A DNA stretch of 64,000 nt from Aurantiochytrium sp. KH105 (lineage: Eukaryota > Sar > Bigyra > Thraustochytrida > Thraustochytriidae), in contig BGKB01000090.1 in assembly GCA_003116975.1 (NCBI GenBank), positions 346,187-410,186 of the forward strand. The letters run 5' to 3'. The position numbers were made by a program, and so were the translations under genes. The notes under the pieces are model-generated. The model was not told the DNA's origin. It saw only the letters and a list, made by a program, of their open reading frames with translations, and did no database searches. Below are positions 53,956-63,188 of the stretch, piece by piece; the first letter of the stretch is position 1, and each line of letters opens with the position of its first letter.

Positions 53956-56331
53956 ATGGAGGCGCTGGAGCGCGCCGTGGACGCGCGCGAGGAGGCGCTC
54001 GAGGCCGCGCGCGCGCAGGCGCAGCAGGCGCAGCGGGCGGAGGAGCGGGCGGAGGAGGGCCAGGGCAGCGGGGGCTCGCCGCGCGCAGGCGCAGGCGCGC
54101 GCAGAGCGAAGGGGCGCCGGCCGCGCGGGCGCAGGCGCGGCAGAGCCTGGGAGGCCGAGGTCGTGCACGCCGTCGACGCGACGGCCGGCGCGTACGAGGG
54201 CCTCGCGCGCCTCGCGAGGCTCCTGGGCGAGCTGCAGAAGGCCGAGAGCGCCCTGCAGAGGGCCGCGGAGCTGCGCACAGAGCAGCTCGAGGCGTACGAG
54301 GAGGGCAGCGCAGACCTGCAAGCATGCGCGACGCCCATGCTCCAGCTCGCCGCGACGCTCCACGCGCTCGGGACCTGCATCCGCGTGCAGGTCGCCAAGC
54401 CCGGCGTCGTGTACCGCGAGGCGGACCGCATCCGCAGGAAGGCTGACAAGTACACCGCGGAGAACTTTGTGCTCTATAACGGCGCCGAGGTGCAGGACAA
54501 CATCAAATCCTTGCTCGGGGCTCGCGTCGCGCGAGCAGAGGACATGCTGGTGCGCGCGCTCACTCTGCGAAGAGCCGTGCTGCAGACTGCGCTCGAGACA
54601 CACCACCTGGCGACGGAAACAACGTATTCGCAGGATCCTGAAATCCTCGGTCTCAAGGAGCTCGTGGCCCAATCCCTGAGCAGTCTGGCCATTCTGCAGG
54701 AAGCCTATGGCCTGCCCACGGCCCAGGAAACCCACGAAGAAGCGCTCTCCATCTACGCATCCAAACTCTATGTTGACGCGCGGGAAGGGGTTGAGTTTGA
54801 CGCCGTGCGGGGGGACTGGGTGCATCGACGTCACATGCCCAAGCAGTTCTCCTCAAATCGCGTTCTTCGTTTGGCGAAGCGCGGCAGCAGTGGTAGCGGG
54901 AGTAGCGCCCGCCGCCGTACGGACATGAATCACCTTCATTCACCTTTGTCAGCGTCAGGACAAGTGCCGGGGTCCATGCATCGTGTCTCGCCGCTGGCGC
55001 TTGCGCAGCCAGGAAGCACCCATGAGTACTCTGAGGTGGCAATCACCGCTGACGAAGATGATGACGACCATGAAGCTTCTTCTGCCGTGGTCCCAGGAAC
55101 GAGCTCAACGTACCGCCGTGTTGCACGCACGGTTGGGTGTATGTTTGGTCGCAGCTCCCGTGCCTCACGATCGCCCCCCCACCCATCAGACGCAACAAGC
55201 TCTTTCATGCGATCCTTACCCGACGCCGCGCACAAGGGAGCAGAGGCGCTGATGCAGAAACGCCCGAGCTTTGAGTCGATGGGGGACGAAGCCTCGTCTG
55301 TGGAACATGGAATGGTGGGATACTATTTTGGCGCGGGCCCGAGGTCGGCCGTGTCATACGTAGGTCGAGGTGAGACGTGGCGTCTGGTGTTGGCAGAGCG
55401 CACATTTTCAGACTGGTATGCAAGGCAAGAAACTCGTGCGCAGAGCCGTTTAGCAACCTTGAATGTCTCCTCAGAGGTTATACTGGATGCTCGCCGTGCG
55501 CGCGAGATCCAATTGGGGTCTGGAGTGTCAAATCCCGCGCAAGGTGTAAATAGTGAGGGACTCGAGAAGCTCGCTCTCGCGCACAAATCGCCCTTTCTTG
55601 AACGCGCACACGCCTCCTTGCGCTTTGATGAGCAAGTTGGCCGCTGGCGAATTCACGATGCCTCTGGCCGCAAGGGTGGCATTCTTGTCAATGGTGTTCG
55701 CGTGAGGGATGTTTTTCTCGAAGAGGGTGACTCTGTTTCTTTTGGGGGTCTAGCGACCTCCGTGAAACACGGTGAAACAGTGCGGTCCTCTCTTCTCGGC
55801 TCAGATGAGGGCGGGGCCTCTCCGACGCCACTGGTGTTTCGTTGTGAAAGGGTATGGCAAAGTAGTCGTCGCCACAAGCGTGATGGTCGGAAGCGGGGTG
55901 TCCCCGCGCTCTCCATCGTTGATGATGCCAGCGCTGACGAGGCGAGTTACTCTCAAGGTGAAGATGACCTCGATGATGACGAGTCGGATTTTTACGACGG
56001 CGGCGTCACGCCCAATGCCGTCATTCCCAAGCTCGCGCCCCCAGGAATTTTTGTTGACGCAAGGGGGGACCCAGCGTTTATGCATTTTTATGCTCTCGTC
56101 GTGTGCGAGTATTTGCGCCAGAGTTGCAAGATTTCGTCTGGTTCACCTCGTTCCTTGCTTGGCGTCGGCGTCTCGGTTCGGGAAGGGCGCGCCATGTACA
56201 AAGAGCTGCTTCGGCAAGGAATTCCGATTCACTATTGGGCCGTGTGGGTCGAAGCACGCATCAAGTTTGATCTTATGGACGAGTTCATGCATTTTCATCG
56301 TCGCCGAGAGTTTAATTATTTTGGCGTGTGA
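53956..56331 (+). CDS. FHA-domain protein with N-terminal helices and novel C-terminal domain
   Basis: 791 residues from ATG 53956 (MEALERAVDAREEALEAAR). Residues 1-70 are an Arg/Ala/Glu coiled coil. Residues 70-280 are helical and TPR- or BAR-like in texture (ELQKAESALQRAAELRTEQ, AEDMLVRALTLRRAVLQ, LSSLAILQEAYGLPTAQET). A Ser-rich linker follows. An FHA-like domain spans about 465-600 with YVGRGETWRLVLAERTF, LERAHASLRFDEQVGRWRIHD and GRKGGILVNGVRVRDVF; the usual N-G-T is GILVNG, so binding specificity may differ. After acidic stretches, the last 100 residues (FMHFYALVVCEYLRQSC to HFHRRREFNYFGV) form a compact helical domain I do not recognise. Function unknown; FHA suggests phosphoprotein recognition. 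Confidence 0.78.
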   Translation: MEALERAVDAREEALEAARAQAQQAQRAEERAEEGQGSGGSPRAGAGARRAKGRRPRGRRRGRAWEAEVVHAVDATAGAYEGLARLARLLGELQKAESALQRAAELRTEQLEAYEEGSADLQACATPMLQLAATLHALGTCIRVQVAKPGVVYREADRIRRKADKYTAENFVLYNGAEVQDNIKSLLGARVARAEDMLVRALTLRRAVLQTALETHHLATETTYSQDPEILGLKELVAQSLSSLAILQEAYGLPTAQETHEEALSIYASKLYVDAREGVEFDAVRGDWVHRRHMPKQFSSNRVLRLAKRGSSGSGSSARRRTDMNHLHSPLSASGQVPGSMHRVSPLALAQPGSTHEYSEVAITADEDDDDHEASSAVVPGTSSTYRRVARTVGCMFGRSSRASRSPPHPSDATSSFMRSLPDAAHKGAEALMQKRPSFESMGDEASSVEHGMVGYYFGAGPRSAVSYVGRGETWRLVLAERTFSDWYARQETRAQSRLATLNVSSEVILDARRAREIQLGSGVSNPAQGVNSEGLEKLALAHKSPFLERAHASLRFDEQVGRWRIHDASGRKGGILVNGVRVRDVFLEEGDSVSFGGLATSVKHGETVRSSLLGSDEGGASPTPLVFRCERVWQSSRRHKRDGRKRGVPALSIVDDASADEASYSQGEDDLDDDESDFYDGGVTPNAVIPKLAPPGIFVDARGDPAFMHFYALVVCEYLRQSCKISSGSPRSLLGVGVSVREGRAMYKELLRQGIPIHYWAVWVEARIKFDLMDEFMHFHRRREFNYFGV

Positions 56332-56687
56332 AATCGCACGACTTTCAGATGCTGACTGACAATAATAATTTACAAAAGACATGAGCTTGACTGAGATCGA
56401 TTTTTTTTTTTTCAAGCAAGCAAAGTTTCTCTCTTGATGTTCTCGCGGTTCTCCATCTAGTTCAATTTGGTCCGAATTGGTTTAGAGTGGTGTGTTTTGC
56501 ATTTTGTCTTCAGAATTTAACGTGACGAAGGCCTAATTTGATGTTTGGCATCATACGACAAGCATACTTTCCCACAGGGACATTGTCTCTTTATTGTTTA
56601 GGCCTATTACCATGATTACCACAACTAAAATGCCTTGCCTTGCGTTGAGTGACTTCTTGGCCTGGAAGCATTCACAACGGCGGCAGT
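56332..56687. other. Convergent intergenic region
   Basis: 356 bp of AT-rich DNA with a 12-base T run (56401-56413) between the FHA gene and SEC6 stops. It probably holds both 3' ends. No gene seen. Confidence 0.6.
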
Positions 56688-58615
56688 CTAGCTTGAGGTG
56701 AAACTGTCCAGGGACATTTCGATGGCCGCTGTGGACGACGTAGCGCCAGCTGCGGCACCCTTCTTTTTTGTCTTTGTCTTTTTCTTTTTGCGTTTGCTCC
56801 GGCCCTTGACAAGTGACTTGGCGGTTTTCGAGAGTGACTTTTTTGCCTTCTTGGTCTTTGTTTTCTTGTTGGCAGCAGTTTCGTTGGCCCCCAGCTTGGT
56901 CGCAGCAGGCTGGCGGTCGAGCAGGAGCTCCGGGGTCGGAGGCAACGACGAGAGATCGAATTTTGCGGCCCTTTCAACATCATGGTCTGCAACCTCGCTG
57001 ATAAAGGTGGCCCGAACCTCATCAGAAAGATCACCCCGCAAAAAGAGCAAACGTGCGATCGCCTGCTTGGAGAAGGGCCCGAAATGCGTCGCTACATCGG
57101 CAAAGTGTTTTGGCGGAAAATCGACTTCCTCGGTCTCGATGACTTTGGCGCAATGCCAAATCACATCAATCTTTGCTTCCAAAGCCTCTTGCGTGCGAAT
57201 CTTTCCAAATCGCAGCACGTCGAGGTAGCCCGAAAAGAAGTTCTGCAGACTCTGCGCGTCTGCGCGCAAGCGCCCGACGGCAAGTTGTTTGTTTGTAAAT
57301 GCAGTTCGAAGACCCATGAGTCGAAGAATGTACGTTTGCACCGTACGCGATAAGGCGGTTGCCACAACGCGACCAAACAAGAGCTCCGAGGCAAGCCATA
57401 CGCGGAAACCCTCTTGCGGGTCCTCAAGGTAGTCCAAAAAGGTGGCAGTGAAACGATCCATCGTACGCGCCTCGCCAGATTCCCAAACTGGAGAAAAGAG
57501 ACTCTCTACTGACCCGCTGTTTCGCAATTCGGTAAATACGAGCTCGATTGTTCGCTCGGTGGCGGTCTCGATGGCCCGCAGAAATCCACCCGCAACGCGG
57601 TCGAGCTCAAGCTGAATTTCTGACAAGAGACTGTCGGCGCCTCTATCGCTCAAATCCATGCCTTGTCGCACCTCGAGAATGAGAACCTTGTCGCAAAGGT
57701 CGTACATGCGCTCAAAGTCATTCATCATTGCGCAGCAGGCTTCAATGCCCACCTCGGGAGTCTTGCCTGCGGCGAGACGGTTTGTTTGCACGCCCTGATA
57801 TGTGCGCAAGGTTTCGAGAATGGCGCGCTGGACAAAGGACGCCAAGTGTGGCCCCGTCACGCCGTGAGCTCGGAGCACGCTGAGCTCCTGGGCGAGAATA
57901 TTAAAGAGATCCTCTGGAATGGCTGTCTGCAGTGCGCCGCCGCGACCGATGACTGGCTCATTGTTTTGGTCGAGGATCGCGTGCATCATACGCTCCAAAC
58001 GAGGGAGCGCGTCGGCGATATAGGTCGACATCATACCTTCTGCCTCTCGGCGAATTTCTCGCGAACGCAGAGCAGCGGCGCTCCGATGTTCATCTCGCAT
58101 TGCCGCCGCCAGATCCGCGCCGCCGCCAACACCAGCGCCGGCCCCGCTGTGAGCCGGTCCCAGTCCATCGCTGTTGAGCGAGCGCATCGACTGATGATGG
58201 TGAATGCCAAGCTTTCCGCTGCCGATTCCGGCGCCACCACCCGACGTACCAGACGCAAAGCTCGAATACCCAGTGCGAGCCGCTCCACTACTTCCTTCGA
58301 GTCCACTGGCTAGGCCGAGGTCCCCGTCCGCGCCTGCGCGGTCAAGCGTGTCGACAACACTGAGGTAATGATCTAAAAATCCCACTAGCTGGAGCTTTTC
58401 TCCCGGGGTCACTCGCGGCGAGCCCCACACTGGCTGCAAGAGAGTAATCATGCGACGCTCGGCTACCCAGCGATAAAGTCCGATGATGCCGTATGTATCT
58501 GGAAAGCATTTGGCAATTTCTTCAGATACAATGTTCAAATCCATGATGAGGTCCTGACCCGCGCGCAAAAAGTCTGGGATCTTGGTCGGCAGTGGGCCCT
58601 TGGTCTCATCATCAT

Positions 58616-58646
<31 letters not shown>

Positions 58647-59768
58647 GTCGTCATCGTTTTCGTCGTCATCATCTTCGTCGTCGTCATCTTCTTCATCGTC
58701 GTCATCGTCATCGTCGTCGTCGTCGTGGTCCTCCTCATCATCGCCGTCTGTATCACTGGCGCTTTCGGGGCGAGCCCCTGCGGTGCTTTTGCGCGAAGGA
58801 GCTTTGCGTTCTGGCAAGAGACGACGTGGAAAGGACTGATCGAGCCGCGACTCGATAGCCTTTTCGAGGGCCGCGAGTGCGTCTTTGCGCTTTTGTCCCG
58901 GAGGAATGAGCATTTCGAGCTTTTCCGGGGCCTCTCCAAGAGCAGCACGGCGTGCGCGCTCGCGGTCATTGTACAAATCAATTCTTTCCACAATTTCGAC
59001 AGCAGCGATCAGCGCCGGCGCCTCATCGAACTGAGCCAAGTAGAAAAAGTCTGATAGACGCGCGGCGACGAGGTCCCAGATGCGCTTGCCAAGATCTTCG
59101 ACTCGGCGAAAGTGGTCGCCAAGAACTTGGAGAATTTGCCCATGCGCTTGCGAGCTTTGTCCATAGGTGTTGTGTGCAATCGAGGAGTCGAGCTCTTCCC
59201 AGTTGGCAACGCGTGAAGAGATATCTTGTTCTTTGCGACTGGCCTCGGTGACCTTGTCGGAGATGTCGGTGAGGATACGTTCACGCCAGGCGTTGAGCTG
59301 AAGCCACTCCAAAAAGACTCCCTTGAGACTCCGCGCGTCTTTTTCAAGTCGGGAGCGGAGCTCGTCGACGCGTCGAGGCACGGCGTCATAGATTTCAAGC
59401 TGTTGCAGAATTTCTCGCACATTGGTTCGAGCGTTGCGAATCTTGAGGATTTGATCAAAGTCGTGCACGGCTTTGGTACACGCTTGGCTACGTCGATTAA
59501 TCTTGTCGAATTTCGCCCGGACGGCTGCCATCTCCTCGCGAGCCATGTTTAAAAGCATGACTGCATTCTGCATCTCGTCCAATTGCGCCTGCACCCCGGC
59601 CTCGAGTTGGGTCTCCACGGCCACGAGGCGACGTTCATAGTCTTCGCGCACGCTTGCTAGATTCTCAAGACGCGCCGGCGTGTTAAAGTAATTTTCTACT
59701 TCAGAGAGTGCAAACTGTTCGGCAAACTCGCGCAGGGATCGCCGCGAGGGACCTTCGCCATCGGCCAT
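56688..59768 (-). CDS. SEC6: Exocyst complex component SEC6 (EXOC3)
   Basis: 1,026 residues from ATG 59768 (MADGEGPSRRSLREFAEQF). Sec6 is a CATCHR-fold tether subunit of the octameric exocyst that docks secretory vesicles at the plasma membrane. The N-terminal coiled coil and helices (about 20-260; ILQQLEIYDAVPRRVDELRSRL, LGDHFRRVEDLGKRIWDLV) and the C-terminal helical bundles (about 480-970) match the family: CDKVLILEVRQGMDLSDRGA, LFSPVWESG, TMDRFTATFLDYLEDP, LMGLRTAFTNKQLAVGRLRADAQSLQNFFSGY. Oddities: a roughly 50-residue Asp/Glu run (about 345-395) inserted in the N-terminal half, a Gly/Ser/His linker near 500-540, and a Lys-rich tail (KKTKTKKAKKSLSKTAKSLVKG) at the C-terminus. A short ORF on the same strand ends 23 nt upstream. 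Confidence 0.92.
58612..58745. repeat. Low-complexity Asp/Glu-coding tract in SEC6
   Basis: GTC, ATC and CTC triplets on the + strand give long Asp and Glu runs in SEC6. The same DNA produces polySer antisense frames, which are shadows. Confidence 0.85.
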
Positions 59769-59780
59769 CTGGACCACTTT

Positions 59781-59797
59781 GGCCTAGCTAGCTAGCT
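59781..59797. repeat. CTAG/TAGC palindromic tract before SEC6
   Basis: GGCCTAGCTA followed by GCTAGCT lies between the stop of the upstream small ORF and the SEC6 ATG. Confidence 0.8.
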
Positions 59798-59983
59798 GTC
59801 TGCGACCTTGCTGTAGTAGTAATCCGCGAAAAGGTCGTCCGTCGCGGATCCGTCCGAGTCCAATTCGGACCACTTGCCCGCGCCCTTTGCGTCCCTGCGC
59901 GGTGCGCAGACCAGGAGGAGGTTGGCACCAAAACCAAGCGCCGTGAAGACCACGATCAGCGTCGCAGCCAGCACTTCAGGCAT
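59792..59983 (-). CDS. 63-residue single-pass membrane peptide (small ORF upstream of SEC6)
   Basis: ATG 59983 starts MPEVLAATLIVVFTALGFGANLLLVC, one clear membrane segment (about 4-27), followed by basic PRRDAKGAGK (positive-inside side) and an acidic tail with ATDDLFADYYYSKVADS. The stop TAG (59794-59792) is 23 nt from the SEC6 ATG on the same strand. It is either a small standalone membrane protein, a dicistronic partner of SEC6, or a first exon whose splicing I cannot see. Its TM-plus-basic layout argues against a random frame. Family unknown. Confidence 0.5.
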   Translation of the reverse strand: MPEVLAATLIVVFTALGFGANLLLVCAPRRDAKGAGKWSELDSDGSATDDLFADYYYSKVADS

Positions 59984-61280
59984 GCCTCCTTTGAAGAAGC
60001 TTCACCAGACCGCGTCTTGGTGGTACTAGCCGCGCTGCCCGGTTAGGCCACGTTCGCTTGCTCGCTCGCTCGCTCCCCCGTATGCCCGCTCGTGCGCACG
60101 GCAAGACGATAAGATAAGGCAAGGCCAGGCCAGGCCAGGCAGGCCGGTTTGGCTCGGTTGGCGCTTCTTCTGGCCCACTCCTCGTCGCTCCTTGCTCCTC
60201 GGCCCTCGCAGCTGCTGCTGCTCTCTCTGTCTCTCTCGCGCGCGATCCCTCTCGCTCGCTCACCTGGGCGCAAGTCTGTGGCGGCGCGGCGTCGCCTCGC
60301 CTCCTCGCTGCCGCGCTGGCTGCCTGCGTGCCTGCCCCTCGCGAGTTTGATCTTTGCCTGACATCAGAGTCTTCCCTCGGACAGTGTGAAGGAGAAGATA
60401 GACGAGCTCGCGATGGGTTCTTTCGCCATGGTCGATTGCCTGTGCTGGCGGGACTTGGTGAGCGAATACAAGCATGCACAATTGGGCGTGCACAATGGCC
60501 TGGCCCGCAATGGAAAGCGCTTTGTAGGCCTACCCTGGCCTTGACCCGCTTACCTTGATGGGGCGATCGATCATGGTGGAGGAACTGGTTGCTGGCGATT
60601 TGCTAAAATTTCGAACGCCGCGTCAACAAATGGGTTTTACTACATGAACTGTGATCGAGTGCGAGCGCATGGAATACAGAAGAAACTGTACAGGCTTGCT
60701 GCTAATCAGGAATGTGTCGTCAGAAATGGGAGATGTTCAATCTCTAGTAGGACCATTCTGTGGAACGTGATCTTTCGGTTGATCATGCAGGACCAAAGAA
60801 TGTTGAGACTCTTGAAACACAACGTTGCTCGACAAGCCAAACCAAGTAGCTAGCTCGACTTCTTTGTCTTTTCTATACCAGTTCGACAAGCCTCGATCTT
60901 GACCTTCTTCTCTCTCTTTGGTATTCGATGTGTGCCGTGCGTGAAGCGCGGACGAGAACTTGCCTCGCTCATCCCACGCCCACTTGCGTCGCCTCAGGTT
61001 CTTTCTTGCTTATGCCATCCATACACAGAAGAAGGGGAGGAGCAGACCAGAAACAACGGAGGGAACGGCGGCGACTGCGAGCGACAGCGAGGAGGCGCCT
61101 TGACGCTTTCGCGCAGGACCCAGCTCAGCAGAAAGAGTCGATCGAGTGGTCGGTATCGCTCGCCATCGCCTGCTCTTCGTCCCCTAGAGGCGAAGCGACT
61201 GACCGAGACAGCCCTGGCTGAGTCGAGGGCTAGTTTGCAAGATCAAAAAAGACGAGGAGAGAGAGCCCCGACCGGCCCTC
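59984..61280. promoter_or_regulatory. Divergent intergenic between SEC6 unit and RING/PHD gene
   Basis: About 1.3 kb. GC-rich with GCTC tetramers (60057-60073) and CCAGG/AAGGC repeats (60116-60144) near the SEC6 side, then AT-richer DNA from 60560 to 60900, and a purine-rich leader before ATG 61281. No gene is supported; the 504-bp frame 59976-60479 (-) is Arg/Ala low-complexity. Confidence 0.5.
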
Positions 61281-63188
61281 ATGAACGAAGAGCAAGAGCT
61301 TTCCGAGAGCGCGCCTTGTGCAGACGGACAGCACAGAAGCGGAAGCAGACGCAGAGGACAGCCTACGTCCCGCGGAGTCGCCTCGACTAAGCAAGAGAAT
61401 GTGGAGAATGTGGAGAATGTCAAGTCCGCACTGGATGTCGAAAGGAGACAAGAGCAAAATGTGATCAAACAAGAGCCCGGTACCAGCTCCTCAGCGGCCG
61501 CAATCAAGCAAGCACCACAGCCTGTAGACAACGAACAGGTAGTTAAAGAGGAGCAGCAAGAACAGAAAACCACAGAGGAAAAGTCTCCTGACAATGAAGA
61601 CGGCGTCGATGATGATACGGATGCGGCAACGTGTGCCATTTGTTGCGACGAAATGTTAGACGAGACGAAAGTCTCTAAACCCCAATCCTGCGACCACCCA
61701 TTTCACTATGAGTGTCTCCTCGCCTGGATAACCAGTGGAACAAACGACCGCTGTCCGTTTTGCAGAATTCCAGTTACTAAATTGTGGAACCCGAGCAAAC
61801 AATGCTTTGAGAGTTTTGCTCGCAAAAATGAAGAGTCGTTTCGAGATGACAGAGCCTCGGGACTACCCGCAGATTTTCATGACCCATACGCGCATGTGCT
61901 TTGCTTCATGTGCGGTACACCTGGGGATGACGAAACGCTCATGCTCTGTGGAGACGACACGTCAGCGTGCGAGCGGGCTTGTCACGCCGGCTGCCTAGGT
62001 ATGGACTCGGTTCCAGACGGCGTATGGACATGTCCTGCGTGCGCTGGTCTCTCCATGCCATATACAATCACCCGAGATTGGGTGACGAGGCTCGTCTCTT
62101 TCGTGTCCGAAGGCGCTCAGCTGGATGATCCGGGAAGTGGCGCCGTTGACGCTCGTCGGGAGCGGCTCGGACGGGTCGTTTTGCAACTCCAACACATTCG
62201 AAATCGCCGCGTTCAGTTCGCACTTCGCGTCGATCTCCTTCAAGCGCTCGGCCGCTGGGTTCGCCCCGGCGCCAGCACCGGCGAAGAGGCAATTCGCGTC
62301 GCCATTCTCACGCAACTCACTGCAATCTTTGATCACGTTGACTTTCGCCTTGCAAAGCAATCAAAGGTCGGTGCAGCACTCGTACGCTGCATGAATGCGC
62401 CAGAGGAAGAGAATTCTCCTCGCAGTCGTCATCTGGAGGATGGGATTCTGGGCAAAATTCAACGCCTGGCCACACAATCTCTGACCCAGCGTCCTCAACT
62501 CCCGGCAATTCTCGTAAATCACATCCGAGCTTTGTCCCGCGCACGTGAGCGAGGCAATGGTCCACAATCTCGAGTCAAGCTTGCGTATGGTAACGCTGCA
62601 GGCGAGCTTGACCGCACGCAAGCCTCCTTGCCCTCCACAATGAAGACGCTGAGCTCCAGAGATTGGTCTGCCCGTGACACCAAGCGTTTACTCTTGTATG
62701 GCAATACCAAGGAAGAAGTGTCGGCCCGTGAAGATGTCTCGAAGCGTCCGCGCGTCAGTCTCCACGCTTCGTCCGTGACAGCACCATCCGCGTCTTCTTC
62801 CTCGTCATCATCATCATCTTCCGCCCATGTTGAGACCTCGGCGCCGCCTCGAGAGGAGCGTGCCCATTCAGCCTCGTCTCGCTCAAGGATTGTTCACGCT
62901 GCAGTCTCAGCTGCGCTTGATGCCGTGATTGAGCGTGATGTCCAGAACGTTGCAGAGCTGAATCCATTGAAAAGGGCCAAGGTCCGCGAATTGGCTTTGA
63001 AAGAATTCATGAACGATGGTGCTCATCGCGACGCATTTGAAGCTGTTATTGCCGTGCGCTCGTCTGTTTTTGATATTGACGAGCGCAAAGAGCCTGACGT
63101 TTTCGTGGCGTCCATCTTGGGCAAATCGTCAGACCAAGTAAGTCTCAACATGAAACGCATTATCCAGTTCGTTGCTTGGGATGTATAG
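61281..63188 (+). CDS. RING-H2 plus PHD finger protein (probable E3 ubiquitin ligase)
   Basis: 635 residues. An acidic, Glu/Gln-rich N-terminus contains an ENV-ENV-ENV microrepeat. The RING-H2 (about 117-161) reads CAICCDEMLDETKV...CDHPFHYECLLAW...CPFC, with all eight ligands. A PHD finger follows (about 207-255: CFMCGTPGDDETLMLCGDD, CHAGCLGMDSVPDGVWTCPAC), though the spacing before the His is longer than usual. The rest is helical and basic, with a Ser-rich loop (about 505-525) and a C-terminal helical domain (AAVSAALDAVIERDVQNVAEL...KELALKEF) of the PHRF1/SCAF-like type only in general layout. RING-PHD tandem proteins act as nuclear ubiquitin ligases or chromatin readers; which it does here is inference. 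Confidence 0.85.
   Translation: MNEEQELSESAPCADGQHRSGSRRRGQPTSRGVASTKQENVENVENVKSALDVERRQEQNVIKQEPGTSSSAAAIKQAPQPVDNEQVVKEEQQEQKTTEEKSPDNEDGVDDDTDAATCAICCDEMLDETKVSKPQSCDHPFHYECLLAWITSGTNDRCPFCRIPVTKLWNPSKQCFESFARKNEESFRDDRASGLPADFHDPYAHVLCFMCGTPGDDETLMLCGDDTSACERACHAGCLGMDSVPDGVWTCPACAGLSMPYTITRDWVTRLVSFVSEGAQLDDPGSGAVDARRERLGRVVLQLQHIRNRRVQFALRVDLLQALGRWVRPGASTGEEAIRVAILTQLTAIFDHVDFRLAKQSKVGAALVRCMNAPEEENSPRSRHLEDGILGKIQRLATQSLTQRPQLPAILVNHIRALSRARERGNGPQSRVKLAYGNAAGELDRTQASLPSTMKTLSSRDWSARDTKRLLLYGNTKEEVSAREDVSKRPRVSLHASSVTAPSASSSSSSSSSSAHVETSAPPREERAHSASSRSRIVHAAVSAALDAVIERDVQNVAELNPLKRAKVRELALKEFMNDGAHRDAFEAVIAVRSSVFDIDERKEPDVFVASILGKSSDQVSLNMKRIIQFVAWDV

Noticed and set aside
58582-58839. 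PolySer frame on the + strand
   Set aside because: Antisense shadow of the Asp/Glu-coding tract in SEC6.
59976-60479. 167-residue frame upstream of the small membrane ORF
   Set aside because: Low-complexity Arg/Ala/Ser composition from GC-rich leader sequence, with no domain.
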